Notes: a model not told the origin generated them from the sequence alone. Counted from the stretch's first letter, positions 45,840-55,258 are shown. The stretch is DNA of 64,000 nucleotides from Dyella dinghuensis (GCF_003977615.1 NZ_RYZR01000003.1:62001-126000); one strand, 5' to 3'. Numbers and translations: made by a program.

Positions 45840-46142
45840 ATGGCCTTTCGTATTCAGCTCCTCAGAAAGACCGCATCATCGGTGACTACCAGCAATCAAG
45901 CATTGCATTTTCACGGGGGCCAAGGCGCTGCCATCAATATTGCTGTCGCGGAGGTGTTGTCCGTTTTACGCACCGCGCAGGAAATCGAGCCGAATCCGAA
46001 TGCGGTGATTTTTTGGTACCAGCACGTAAAAATCCGTGAGCTCGATTCCATGACAGCGGAACAACTGGTTCTCGAAGGGCGCGCCACGGATGTCGTCCGG
46101 TTTTTGCGCGCGATCCAATCCGGTGTGAGGCACGAGCAATGA
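45840..46142 (+). CDS. Small protein with MbcA/ParS-like segment
   Basis: A 100-residue protein. The C-terminal part IRELDSMTAEQLVLEGRATDVVRFLRAIQSG matches the 'tp.eLv..G....V..fL..i..G' pattern of DUF2384-like toxin-binding domains, preceded by FWYQHVK. There is no clear DNA-binding domain. Its stop overlaps the next gene (ATGA). No partner toxin was found nearby. Similar in layout to the small gene at 33419-33664. Confidence 0.5.
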   Translation: MAFRIQLLRKTASSVTTSNQALHFHGGQGAAINIAVAEVLSVLRTAQEIEPNPNAVIFWYQHVKIRELDSMTAEQLVLEGRATDVVRFLRAIQSGVRHEQ

Positions 46143-46477
46143 GAACTCCCGTTGAATCGGCAATCGCTACGGATTCAAGTCGTTCGCGCACACTGGATCG
46201 GCGCAGGCACGAAAAATCCGATATGGATTTCTCTAGCGTTTCGCCAGATATCGCGAAGCTTATAGCCATGCGCGACAAGCTGATGCTGGATGCATTCTGT
46301 GCTCTGGAAAAATGTCATCCGCTACTTGCAGATATGCTTGTATATCGTACGGGCAGCCGTATCAACGCCGCCCGATGGATGTGCAAGCATCAGGGATCGT
46401 TTCGCGGCCTGACCGCTTACGACGTTATCGCCGATGGCGATATAGACACTATTTGGGATGAAGTTGTGTCGTCGTGA
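46139..46477 (+). CDS. Second small MbcA/ParS-like protein, coupled to the first
   Basis: A 112-residue product starting at the ATG overlapping the previous stop. The C-terminus AARWMCKHQGSFRGLTAYDVIADGDIDTIWDEV is a further DUF2384-like pattern ('AArWl...F.G.tayd.i..Gd.d.v'). It has a helical N-terminal half with LMLDAFCALEKCHP. Together with the preceding gene it looks like a split or paired antitoxin-type unit, without any RES toxin in view. Confidence 0.5.
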   Translation: MRTPVESAIATDSSRSRTLDRRRHEKSDMDFSSVSPDIAKLIAMRDKLMLDAFCALEKCHPLLADMLVYRTGSRINAARWMCKHQGSFRGLTAYDVIADGDIDTIWDEVVSS

Positions 46478-46668
46478 CCACACGCAGAGGAAAAGGGTTT
46501 GGGAAATTGCTGTCTTGCTAGCAATTCCGTCGGAATATCCGTTGTCATGCCCTTCGACTGGTCCCAATCTCGAGAAAAAATATAAGCGTGAAGTCCCTGC
46601 CCGGCGTAACCGAAAAATGCGTGCGATGCCATCAAAGGGTGTCGACGATACGGTTTGTACCGCATGAA

Positions 46669-47253
46669 TCATGACAATGCACGCACCCTTAGATCGTCGC
46701 TGACGTTGCGTACAATCCAAATTTCGAAGTGACGCATAAAGCTTTCCAGGAAACTTTTCGTTTCCCGCTTAACGAGGCGCCCTTCCGCATCGAGCAAATC
46801 AAAGGCGCCGCCGATATACGCTTCGGGCTGTTGCATAGCGGGCATATTGAGAAATACGAGCGATTGACGCAGGACGTGATTTGCACCGAAGCCGCCGATG
46901 CCACCCGGGGATGCTGTCGCGATCGCAGCAGGTTTTCCGTTCCAGACACTACGGCCCATCGGCCGTGAGCCAACATCCAGCGCGTTCTTCAAACCACCAG
47001 GTATCGAACGGTTGTACTCGGGCGTCACGAACAACACCGCATCCACGGCACGAATGCGCGCGCGAAACTGGCCCCACGCAACCGGTGCATCCGGGCCATC
47101 CAGATCGGGGTTATAGAGAGGAAGATCGGCAATCGGGATGAAATCAAACATCATCCCGTGACCCAAACTGGCCAGCACATTCGCCAGTTTCAAGTTCACC
47201 GAATCCTTTCGCAGGCTTCCGACTAAAACACCCACAGTGAACGGCTGGCTCAT
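46669..47253 (-). CDS. NADPH-dependent FMN reductase
   Basis: A 194-residue flavodoxin-fold protein, from ATG 47253. GSLRKDSVN near the N-terminus binds the FMN phosphate, and PEYNRSIPGGLKNALD is the signature of the ArsH/ChrR/YieF-type reductases, followed by ATASPGGIGGFGAN. Such enzymes reduce quinones, chromate or azo compounds and limit oxidative stress. Length is typical. It is read convergently with the small antitoxin-like genes. Confidence 0.92.
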   Translation of the reverse strand: MSQPFTVGVLVGSLRKDSVNLKLANVLASLGHGMMFDFIPIADLPLYNPDLDGPDAPVAWGQFRARIRAVDAVLFVTPEYNRSIPGGLKNALDVGSRPMGRSVWNGKPAAIATASPGGIGGFGANHVLRQSLVFLNMPAMQQPEAYIGGAFDLLDAEGRLVKRETKSFLESFMRHFEIWIVRNVSDDLRVRALS

Positions 47254-47322
47254 TGCTTTCTCCATCTCAATTAGGTTGACGGGCCCACGGCGACATTGAC
47301 ATCGCTGAGATTGAAAAGGCGC

Positions 47323-47970
47323 CTAAGGGTTTGCGCCAATCTGCTGCATGAGCGTGGCGTTGTCCCAGAACAGATATTCCTCGTCCATCACGCCCTCCTT
47401 GTTCCAGTGGCCGAGCGTGGCCATCGCGAGATGGTAGGCCTTCCCTGTCGGCTGGATGACTTTGCCGTTACCCAGCACCATGGGCTTGGTAAAAGTGCCA
47501 TCCAGGAAACCCATGATGGCCGTCCATTGCCCGTCGGCGGTGCCGAAACGTATCGGATGCTCGGTGATGCGGTTATCCGGCGCGAACGTCCACATGAAAT
47601 TCAGCTCCTTGATGTGAGCTGGAATGCCCTTGGTGGTATGACCGTCCGGATAATGCACGATGACGTCCTTGCCATGGCTCTTATGCAGGTTCTCCCACTG
47701 CTGTCCGCTGTAGACGTGGAAATCCAGGTCGTCGAAGTTCGCCAGATTCTTGGCGAGAATCGCCGGCATTCCGGGCACATTCGGTGTGGGTTCGTTGAGC
47801 TTGGTGGAAGGCCATGAGTTCTGCTGAGCCAAGGCGAGGCCACTTGCGCTCGCCACGCAAACACCGATCGCCATGACGCGCATGATCCTGACAGAAATGC
47901 GCTTCGCCATCGCGTGCTTTTCTTCGCTCAAAAAGGCGCTATCTACGCGCGTTACGTTGACAGACGACAT
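47323..47970 (-). CDS. Exported SnoaL-like (ester cyclase family) protein
   Basis: ATG 47970 follows AAGGAAA and begins a 215-residue protein. After an early basic segment there is a signal peptide (VMAIGVCVASASGLALAQQ). The mature part has a SnoaL-like fold pattern: DGHTTKGIPAHIKELNFMWTFAPDNRITEHPIRFGTADGQWTAIMGFLDGTF, with conserved Asp/His typical of the NTF2-like ester cyclase family. The reaction is not predictable. It lies 49 bases after the DsrE-like gene in the same direction. Confidence 0.75.
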   Translation of the reverse strand: MSSVNVTRVDSAFLSEEKHAMAKRISVRIMRVMAIGVCVASASGLALAQQNSWPSTKLNEPTPNVPGMPAILAKNLANFDDLDFHVYSGQQWENLHKSHGKDVIVHYPDGHTTKGIPAHIKELNFMWTFAPDNRITEHPIRFGTADGQWTAIMGFLDGTFTKPMVLGNGKVIQPTGKAYHLAMATLGHWNKEGVMDEEYLFWDNATLMQQIGANP

Positions 47971-48019
47971 AATGATTTCCTTTGGCGTGATCGTTGAAGT
48001 CGCTGAAAATGGAACTACG

Positions 48020-48820
48020 TCAAGCACCTTTTGCGTAGGTGAACCCGGCGCGTTGTAGCTGGGCCAAAAACGCGACCACGCTCGGCACCAATACAGCACC
48101 AGGGATCAAGTTATTCGTCAGATCCGCCGCGATCACGTCTGGATCTTTCATGGCTTTCGCCTGCAGACCTCGTGCGATCGCATGAATCGAATCGTGGCAG
48201 GCCACAAAAACCGCACCGCGTCGTTGGAGCGAAATGATGTTGTTATTCATCGCACCGTAGAAGCCGGCGACATTTTCATGATCATCGCTGGGAGACACGC
48301 CACGCTTTTCGATGATGAAGATGTTGCGCGTTGCAACGCCACCAGTTTTCCCGGCAAGGTCATATTTGTCCCACATATCCTGATTAAAAAGTGCGAGGTG
48401 AGCAGAACCATGAGTCGCCGATACCGAGAGGAAGTCGGGATTGTGGTGAGCGAAAACCTGCCCATTCAACGATTCACGCATCAAGCCTGGCCATGCGGCA
48501 GCGATATCGCTGTTCTCCCAGGCTTGGCTCGGCCGCCCGCGATAGCTGAGAATTTCCGCGGCCGCTTCATGGTCCCAATACTCTGGTTCGCTGACCATAA
48601 ACGGTACGCTTTTGAATTCACGACGTCGCGGCGCGGCAGCGAGCCTTTGCGTCAAAGAAGCAAGTGTCTGAGCGCCACTCGGTAGCGCGCTGTCTGGCGA
48701 ATCGCCAAGTAGGCTGCTCGCGCTGGCCGGTGCAACTTTCAGGGCCACCATCGCACCGGCTGCTACACCCAGAAAGCGGAGTGCGCTGCGACGGCTTAGG
48801 GTATTGGAAGTCTCTGACAT
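48020..48820 (-). CDS. Tat-exported DsrE-like protein
   Basis: A 266-residue protein with a twin-arginine signal (SRRSALRFLGVAAGAM). The C-terminal domain (FVACHDSIHAIARGLQ ... IPGAVLVPSVVAFLAQLQRAGFTYAKG) matches the exported DsrE/DsrF-like family, in which a Cys precedes a helix and 'VPAGV..i..LQ..Gy.Y' closes the fold. These proteins are linked to sulfur or redox chemistry, but the substrate is unknown. It forms a probable operon with the SnoaL-like gene and the serine-hydrolase-like gene. Confidence 0.75.
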   Translation of the reverse strand: MSETSNTLSRRSALRFLGVAAGAMVALKVAPASASSLLGDSPDSALPSGAQTLASLTQRLAAAPRRREFKSVPFMVSEPEYWDHEAAAEILSYRGRPSQAWENSDIAAAWPGLMRESLNGQVFAHHNPDFLSVSATHGSAHLALFNQDMWDKYDLAGKTGGVATRNIFIIEKRGVSPSDDHENVAGFYGAMNNNIISLQRRGAVFVACHDSIHAIARGLQAKAMKDPDVIAADLTNNLIPGAVLVPSVVAFLAQLQRAGFTYAKGA

Positions 48821-48840
48821 GGCATCGGTTCCTTTTTATC

Positions 48841-50454
48841 TCAGTACGCGTAGACGTTGGCGGCTTGTGTGACCAAGTGATCCATAAAGCCAGTCATGGC
48901 GGCGACAGTGGCGGGATCCTTGATGTCGTAGCGATCAGCGAGTTCGTCCAGTCGCGGATAGCCAATCCAGATGCGCCCACGCTCGTCCTGCCAAACCAGC
49001 AGGTGCAGAGGGAGATCTAGCCCAATAGCCTGGTTCTGCAGCATTAGTTTTGTGCCGACCTTTGGATTGCCGAAGGAAAGCACGGTGGTAGGACGAAGGT
49101 GTAGCCCGGCGCGCGTTGCGTTATCGCTATGGTCGACCACGGAGAACAGCGGTACCTTTTCTTGCACCAACAGCGCCTTGATTCGCGCGACTGTCTCCGC
49201 CGTATCAAACTTGCTTTCCTGCGCGACGATGTGATGCTGATCGATGTCCGGACCCAGCTCTGACTTGTACGCGGCAGCGATTTCGCGCGCGAGGACAGTC
49301 AGATCGACACCTTCCTTGTTCGTCAGCAATGTCACGCAGACAAGCTCATCAGCGGATGTAAAACGGCTCAGATAAGAGCTGAAGCCCGGCGAATTCCCCT
49401 TGACCTCCATGAAACCGGGATGATGCGTGAACTCCCATCCAATCATCGCCGGCACAACTTTTCCGTTGTCCAGTTTGGTCGGCGCATAGACGAACTCGTG
49501 ATCTTCCATGCTCTTGATCAGCGTCGTTCCTGCCAGACCAATGTCCCACTTGCTGATGTCTTCGGCCGATGACCACACGTCACCAAAGCCGAAAAGGTTT
49601 TCCGATGCCTCGGGAGCCACCGCGGTCAGCCTGTCACCCATAGCGACATAACCCGTCGCGGGTTCGACTGGGTTGATGAACGGCACTTCCGACTTGAACT
49701 TCGAATGCTGATTGTCGTTCGGGTGCGAGGCCGGCCGATCGATCTTTGCCAGCTGCGGCATGTCGCTGGCGAACATGGTGCTCGGCAGCTGTTCGGCATC
49801 GATCTGGTACTTCCAGATGAAGTCGTGATAACTCATCCCGCTTGCGCGCTCGATCGCGAGTGCGAGCAACGTTGCGTCCGTCGCGCTCAGGCGTACATCG
49901 GTTCCGCTGCGAAATTCAAGAGGCTTGTTCTGAACAAGCGCCAGTAACTCATGCGGCGTGTAACGCTTGCTGTTGTCGATCGCGCCGCGATAGTCCGGGA
50001 TGCCGGAGCTGTGCTGCATCAACTGCTTGATCGTGACGCGTTGCCAAGCCGACGGCAGACCGTCGACATATTTGCCGATCGGATCGGCCGTGCTTAGCTT
50101 GCCCTGCTCTTTCAACTGCATGATCGCCACCGCCGTAAAGGCCTGGGTAATCGGGCCTACGTTCCACAATGTCTTGGTGGAAGCCAGTTCGTCGAGATCG
50201 ATATTCGTCTTTCCATAACCCGCAGAGCGCGGAACATAGGGCGCTTGAACGATCGCCATTGTCAAACCCGGCAAATGATGTTCTGCCATGAAATCGGCCA
50301 CTAGCTCATCGATAAACTCCCCGTGCGTCTGCAAGGCAGGATCACCACGCACAATGGGAAGCTTCGGCACGTAGGCCTGCTGTGACATGGCCGATGACGT
50401 GAACAGCACCAATGACCCGACAAACGCTAACGTCTTGATACGAAGAGTGTGCAT
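48841..50454 (-). CDS. Beta-lactamase-fold pseudoenzyme fused to DUF302
   Basis: A 537-residue exported protein. Residues 25-380 have the class C beta-lactamase/serine-hydrolase fold (HHLPGLTMAIVQ, LMQHSSGIPDYRG), but the catalytic S-x-x-K position reads GPITQAFTA, so Ser is Pro and Lys is Gln. The Tyr-x-Asn position reads LSA. It is therefore probably not a hydrolase. The C-terminal 140 residues are a DUF302 domain (AGLHLRPTTVLSFGNPKVGTKLM). The coding region has no frameshift, so this looks like a maintained binding protein. Confidence 0.8.
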   Translation of the reverse strand: MHTLRIKTLAFVGSLVLFTSSAMSQQAYVPKLPIVRGDPALQTHGEFIDELVADFMAEHHLPGLTMAIVQAPYVPRSAGYGKTNIDLDELASTKTLWNVGPITQAFTAVAIMQLKEQGKLSTADPIGKYVDGLPSAWQRVTIKQLMQHSSGIPDYRGAIDNSKRYTPHELLALVQNKPLEFRSGTDVRLSATDATLLALAIERASGMSYHDFIWKYQIDAEQLPSTMFASDMPQLAKIDRPASHPNDNQHSKFKSEVPFINPVEPATGYVAMGDRLTAVAPEASENLFGFGDVWSSAEDISKWDIGLAGTTLIKSMEDHEFVYAPTKLDNGKVVPAMIGWEFTHHPGFMEVKGNSPGFSSYLSRFTSADELVCVTLLTNKEGVDLTVLAREIAAAYKSELGPDIDQHHIVAQESKFDTAETVARIKALLVQEKVPLFSVVDHSDNATRAGLHLRPTTVLSFGNPKVGTKLMLQNQAIGLDLPLHLLVWQDERGRIWIGYPRLDELADRYDIKDPATVAAMTGFMDHLVTQAANVYAY

Positions 50455-50584
50455 GGACCCATCTCCTTAAGGCGTGACATCGAAAAACTTTTGGATGCCA
50501 GCCTAGAGAACGGCCACGCAGACGTATTGGAGAGAACGGTCATTCTTGACTTCTTGCGTGCCAAGACACGCGCCGTCATGGCAC

Positions 50585-51793
50585 CTACATGAAAAGTTCC
50601 AGGCGCATTTCGAATGTCGCCGGATCAAGGAACAGGTGTCGACGGTCCGCTTGGGTACGCGTGTAGTTGGCCTGCAGCCGCAGATGTCTGCCGTAGTACC
50701 AGTTCACGCCCGCTGTCCAATCGCGCTCCCATCCACCCGGCACCGGCCAGTCGTTGAGGTTGACGGAGCTGTAACGAAGTACCAGTTCGACTGCGCCTGA
50801 GGCGTGCTCGGGAATGACGTTCTGCACCACGCCGTCGTCGTAGCGGCGTGATTCGCCGGTGAGTACCCAGCTTGCAAAAGCGTAGCGGCCATGAATGTCG
50901 TAATTCGGGTTGCTCGTGCTGAATGCTGTTCGTGCACCAAGATATTCGGCCTGGCAGGAAACGGGACCATCGATCCAAAGACCCTCCAGACTTGTTCGCT
51001 GGATACTCTTGACGTTTTCGAGCGTGCCGGAACTCTCAAGGCTGACGTCCTCGAGCATGACGGATGGCGCTGCCTTGAAAGAGGCAGTTGCCGGCCCTGC
51101 AACACCTGATTCATCCGTGCGACCTTCCGGGTATTCCACCGAGCGCGCCAACCCTAGATGCAGAACATCGCCAGGCAAATTGATCGGAACCCATGCTCCA
51201 TGCAGTGCCCACGTGTGCCCTGGATTGCTGCCCTCCAGGTTGTCGCCGTAGTAGCCCGCATCGATCAGAGCATGTTCGCGGTGCCACGACCATTGAACAC
51301 CGATGCGATAGCTTTCGAAGACCGCTTGCGACGCCGTGGAGTACTCGATGAACGACGTCTGCGTCGAGCTGGTGTTCTTTTCGAAATCCAGGGGAATCTT
51401 CCCTTCACCCAAACGCAGCGAACCAAAGTCGTAAGACGTATATGCCGACGTCTGCATTTTGACAAACGCATCGCGCCATTGCCTGTTCAATAGCGAATAG
51501 TAGATCGATATCTCATAGGTGCCAGGCTTGGATACGTACAAGCCCACATGATTGAACGTCCCCTTCTCGGCGTTGGCCAACCTTCCGTGTTCACCCGAGA
51601 AATTCGTCCTAATGAGGTCATAACTCAAGATGGGCGCTAGCGTTGCTCCATCACCGAAGGTCCACTGCGGTGTCGGCTCGCTTAGAACGTTGGGTTCATC
51701 CGCGCTGGAATTCATGGATGCGAAAAAAACGAGGAGTGTTACCAAGCCTCCGAATATCTCGAATGGACGACGGCTTTTCCTGAAGGCACTCAT
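50585..51793 (-). CDS. Porin, phosphate-selective OprO/OprP-like
   Basis: A 402-residue outer-membrane beta-barrel protein from ATG 51793, with a signal peptide and alternating strands (FRxxYxxSL pattern) to the terminus ...MRLELFM. Repeats such as NWYYGRHLRLQANYTRTQ are typical of the OprO/OprP porin family. It should form a trimeric pore for phosphate or polyphosphate, though the basic ladder cannot be verified by eye. It ends the cluster behind the serine-hydrolase-like gene. Confidence 0.8.
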   Translation of the reverse strand: MSAFRKSRRPFEIFGGLVTLLVFFASMNSSADEPNVLSEPTPQWTFGDGATLAPILSYDLIRTNFSGEHGRLANAEKGTFNHVGLYVSKPGTYEISIYYSLLNRQWRDAFVKMQTSAYTSYDFGSLRLGEGKIPLDFEKNTSSTQTSFIEYSTASQAVFESYRIGVQWSWHREHALIDAGYYGDNLEGSNPGHTWALHGAWVPINLPGDVLHLGLARSVEYPEGRTDESGVAGPATASFKAAPSVMLEDVSLESSGTLENVKSIQRTSLEGLWIDGPVSCQAEYLGARTAFSTSNPNYDIHGRYAFASWVLTGESRRYDDGVVQNVIPEHASGAVELVLRYSSVNLNDWPVPGGWERDWTAGVNWYYGRHLRLQANYTRTQADRRHLFLDPATFEMRLELFM

Positions 51794-51811
51794 CGTGGCG
51801 GCGCAGATCAT

Positions 51812-52133
51812 CCCGAGAATCGGAACGCCATAAGAGTGTCCGCAAGCTATTGCCGCAGCTCTTGTTGAAAAGCAAGAAGATTGTCATCTGCAGATATAAC
51901 GATGACTCGACAAACCAAGCGCCCCAGCAGTTACCTAGCACACTTGATTTCCCGGCGAAACGGCGCCTCATTTTCGCTATCCATCCATGCCTACTCCTTT
52001 GGGATGAATCTTCATCACTCGCCATGCCCTAAGATTCAGCCGAAATTGCGAGGATCGCTCTGGCGAAATGATTTCACCTGCCCATGGAAAGGCTTTAATC
52101 TGCGTAATGAAAAGCGTTGAGTGAGGATTTGCC
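51812..52133. other. Divergent intergenic region
   Basis: About 320 bases between the porin gene (minus) and the CPBP gene (plus). No supportable gene. Likely holds both promoters. Confidence 0.4.
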
Positions 52134-52997
52134 GTGGCGAGCCGTGCGTTGTGGAATTTTGAATTGGGAAATGCCGGCTTGCTATCACCTGGAAAGACGC
52201 TGGCCATTCGGTGTTTTATATGGGCGGCGATTCTTTACGCGATTATGTTCGGTTTGCTGTTTGCTTCCGTATTCGCCGGTCAATGGCTGCATCTTTCTTC
52301 AGCGGCAGGTTACGTCACGGCGATCGTGATGCCTATTCTTGGTTTTCTTCTCTATGCGCTGATCGTGCGCCTAGGCGAGCGGCGTGCACCGAGTGAAATA
52401 TTCTTTCAAGCGTCGTCCTTGATCGACCTCGTCGTGGGTGCGGTGATCGGCATTGTCATCCTCTCGTTGATGCTTTTATTGCTTACGTCGCTGGGCTTGT
52501 ACAGCGTGCGTCTCGGGCAGGGAAAAGGTTTTCTTGATAGCTTCGTTTTCGACAGCTATATCTCCGGCATGCTGGAGGAATTGGCATTTCGAGCGGTGTT
52601 ATTGCGCCTCTTTGCGCGCATGTTCAACCCTCTCGCAGGCCTTCTTATTTCTTCCGCGCTATTTGGCATTGCGCATCTCACCCATGCCACACCTTTCCAG
52701 GCGGTCGAGGTTGCCTTCAATGCGGGTCTAACCCTGGGGCTGCCATACATGTTGACCGGACGTCTTTGGATGTCCGTCGGCTTGCACATTGCTTGGGATT
52801 TTTGGGAAGAATCTCTGCTGGGTGTGAACACCACCAACGGTGTCTTAATCAGCGTTCCGGATCTAAGCAAACCGGTCTATCTCACAGGTGGCGCTTACGG
52901 TCCAGATGGATCGTTGTTGGCGTCCCTCATCGCTGCGCTCGCCATCGTTGCCATGCTTTATGCCGGTAAGAAGGGTTGGCTGCGTCCACACGCGTAG
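52134..52997 (+). CDS. CPBP-family intramembrane metalloprotease
   Basis: A 287-residue protein starting with GTG after GAGG. It has about seven hydrophobic helices. The Abi/CPBP motifs are complete: EELAFRAVLLR (E-E-x-x-x-R), FGIAHLTHA, and HIAWDF. These enzymes cleave within membranes and process peptides or prenylated proteins; in some hosts they act in bacteriocin self-immunity. No bacteriocin gene is nearby. Confidence 0.9.
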   Translation: MASRALWNFELGNAGLLSPGKTLAIRCFIWAAILYAIMFGLLFASVFAGQWLHLSSAAGYVTAIVMPILGFLLYALIVRLGERRAPSEIFFQASSLIDLVVGAVIGIVILSLMLLLLTSLGLYSVRLGQGKGFLDSFVFDSYISGMLEELAFRAVLLRLFARMFNPLAGLLISSALFGIAHLTHATPFQAVEVAFNAGLTLGLPYMLTGRLWMSVGLHIAWDFWEESLLGVNTTNGVLISVPDLSKPVYLTGGAYGPDGSLLASLIAALAIVAMLYAGKKGWLRPHA

Positions 52998-53078
52998 TTC
53001 GGGCCCTAAAACGCCGTTTGCGCGACGACTATTCGCCTTCACAGGCTCGGGCTTTTGATTACCAACGTCGCAAAAAGC

Positions 53079-53711
53079 TCAGCGTTCGATAATTCCGCGC
53101 TTGTGCGCAATCTGCACGGCCTGTGTTCGTGACGCCGCGCCTAATTTTCCAAGGATGTTCTTCACGTGCACTTTGACGGTGGCCTCCGAGATGCACAGCA
53201 TGTCGGCCACGATCCGGTTTGAATGTCCATTTGCCACATACTTGAGCACGATTACTTCGCGCGAAGTAAGTCGTTCGTCGATCGCGTGACCGGCGATTTC
53301 AGCAGCGATTTCATGAGGGATCACCTTCTTGCCCTCATGCAGAGCTCGAATCGTATCGATAAGATCGTGACGCACCGAGCTCTTCAGCAAGTAACCGCGT
53401 GCGCCGGCCTGCAACGCGCGTAGCGCCTGCGCATCCCCCTTGAAGGTCGTCAGCACGAGAATCACTGCCGCCGAATGCTCGTTGTGGATGATACGTATGG
53501 CTTCTTCCCCCGATATCCCGGGAAGCTCGAGATCCATCAACGTGACGTCCGGACGATGTTTACGGTATTGCAGGATGGCCTCTTCACCGGTACTCGCCAT
53601 GGCGACCAATTCCATACTCGGCTCGGTTCCGATCACGGCAGCCAGCCCATCCAGCATGATCGGATGGTCATCCACGGCGAGGATACGAATCACATCAGGA
53701 TTAGCATTCAT
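53079..53711 (-). CDS. NarL/FixJ-family response regulator
   Basis: A 210-residue regulator. The receiver domain has the acidic pocket (VDDHP) and phospho-Asp in TLMDLELPG; the C-terminus is a LuxR-type helix-turn-helix (LTSREVIVLKYVANGHSNRIVADMLCISEATVKVHVKNILGKLG). It pairs with HisKA_3 kinases of the kind encoded at 42.7 kb. The adjacent upstream gene is only a kinase stump. Target genes are unknown. Confidence 0.92.
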   Translation of the reverse strand: MNANPDVIRILAVDDHPIMLDGLAAVIGTEPSMELVAMASTGEEAILQYRKHRPDVTLMDLELPGISGEEAIRIIHNEHSAAVILVLTTFKGDAQALRALQAGARGYLLKSSVRHDLIDTIRALHEGKKVIPHEIAAEIAGHAIDERLTSREVIVLKYVANGHSNRIVADMLCISEATVKVHVKNILGKLGAASRTQAVQIAHKRGIIER

Positions 53712-53735
53712 GGCGCGCTTTACTCGTATCGGTGT

Positions 53736-54113
53736 TCAGGAGGAGTCCGAATTCTCAGGCGGTGAAGGAGTTGCTCCGATATCACGCCGATGCTGCGCCC
53801 GATCCAAGCCTTTTTCCAGTACGTATTCGGCGCGATCGAGCGCCTCGACGATATCGCGCCGAACGGGGTGATCGGGCGGGAGTCGCCGAGCAATCGCCTC
53901 GAATCGAAGAATCAGCCCCTGTCCGGACTGAAGCATCGACTCCTCAAGTGCCTGGGCGGCCGATTCCATCGCTCGCTGTGCGGCTTTGGAACGGGCCTGC
54001 TGTCTGACATGTCGGCGGCGCCAATGCCAAAGAATGGCCAGCATCAAAAGGACAGCCACAACACTGGCGACGATCAACCAGAAGCTGGGACATGTCCAAG
54101 GGATGGCGTGCAT
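53736..54113 (-). CDS. Truncated HisKA_3-type kinase fragment (membrane stump)
   Basis: A 125-residue product with one N-terminal membrane helix (FWLIVASVVAVLLMLAILW) and a cytoplasmic helical region. LQSGQGLILRFEAIARRLPPDHPVRRDIVEALDRAEYVLEKGLDR matches the dimerisation domain of propeller-type sensor kinases, where 'FHDTLLQ..QGLmLRFqa' is usual. Here the His-containing part reads LEESM, so the phosphoacceptor is missing, and no ATPase domain follows. It could dimerise with a full kinase. Confidence 0.55.
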   Translation of the reverse strand: MHAIPWTCPSFWLIVASVVAVLLMLAILWHWRRRHVRQQARSKAAQRAMESAAQALEESMLQSGQGLILRFEAIARRLPPDHPVRRDIVEALDRAEYVLEKGLDRAQHRRDIGATPSPPENSDSS

Positions 54114-54226
54114 GCGGTTATTCCCTGCCGGTTTGCGTATTCAATAGCCCGCTTCCGTCGGCCTGGGATCACCCGAAAGGAGTAGCCATGGCGACACATT
54201 GAGAAACCCGGCACTTCATCACGATT

Positions 54227-55081
54227 TCAGGGGATATCAGCGATCAACGGAGCCGCGTCGCGGCGCAATCGATGCTGATGACGCCACGCTCCCGGGCTCT
54301 GTCCAAAGCGCCGTGAAAAGGCATGGCTCAAATGGCTTTGATCGAAAAAGCCGCATTCGTAAGCGATATCGGTCATGGTCTGCTCGGGTTCCATGAGCAG
54401 CGCCTTGGCCTTTTCCAGCCGCTGAATCAACAGCCAGCGATGCGGGGAGACACCGTAAGACTTGGTAAATGCACGGCCAAAATGTGGTGTGGAGAGTCCA
54501 CATGCATGTGCCACATCGGACAATGGCTTGCCTGACAGGTTATCGCTTCCAAGCATTCTCTCAGCCACTTCTTTTTGCCATGGCTTAAGGCCGCCCGCTT
54601 TGGTTTCCTCGGATGAGGCCGCCTGCCCTTTCCTGCCGCCGTCTTGGATAGCGCACAAAGCGATCGTCAGATGCCGGACAAAAGGATCTTGATCGGTACA
54701 ACCGTGAGTCAGTGCTTTCACCAAAAGCAGTGTCACTACATGACGAATACTTTCAACGCTATCCGGTTTCTCGTGACGGTGAAACACCGGCTTTGAAGTA
54801 GATAATCCTTGGTTCGACTCGCCGATTTGCAGAGAGAAAGGCGTGTAAATGCTCCGGCTATGGCGTGTATCCCTCACAGCACAAACCACCGCAAATTCAT
54901 CGGACATGCGCGCGATGTTGACCAGCACGCGATGGCCCGGGGACACGGTCGCTGAAAAATCGTTATCTAACATAGATACCCCGAGCCAGACTGCAGCATC
55001 ACTGCCCAATGACCATTGCGAACGGAATCGTTCCAATGCATTCAGCGATAGGGTAAGAAATGTCGAGCGCCGGCAAAACAT
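54227..55081 (-). CDS. AraC-family transcriptional regulator
   Basis: A 284-residue regulator with a C-terminal pair of helix-turn-helix motifs (PLSDVAHACGLSTPHFGRAFTKSYGVSPHRWL and TMTDIAYECGFFDQSHLSHAFSRRFGQSPGAWR). The N-terminal 160 residues are a variable sensing part. The start is uncertain: ATG 55081, or the internal ATG at 54970 with GGGG 6 bases before it. It is divergent from another AraC-family gene. Confidence 0.9.
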   Translation of the reverse strand: MFCRRSTFLTLSLNALERFRSQWSLGSDAAVWLGVSMLDNDFSATVSPGHRVLVNIARMSDEFAVVCAVRDTRHSRSIYTPFSLQIGESNQGLSTSKPVFHRHEKPDSVESIRHVVTLLLVKALTHGCTDQDPFVRHLTIALCAIQDGGRKGQAASSEETKAGGLKPWQKEVAERMLGSDNLSGKPLSDVAHACGLSTPHFGRAFTKSYGVSPHRWLLIQRLEKAKALLMEPEQTMTDIAYECGFFDQSHLSHAFSRRFGQSPGAWRHQHRLRRDAAPLIADIP

Positions 55082-55258
55082 AACTTCTGCCCAGAAAAAA
55101 ATACCCCTTAGGCATTAGTCCATCATTCGGTGGTATCCGGTAACCCTAAAGGATTACGCCGACCACCGCGATATGGGCGATGTAAGAGCGTCTTCGCTCG
55201 ACTACGCTGCACGTACCGCTGCTTTACTCGACAACAAGCATGTACGGTGGGATATGTC

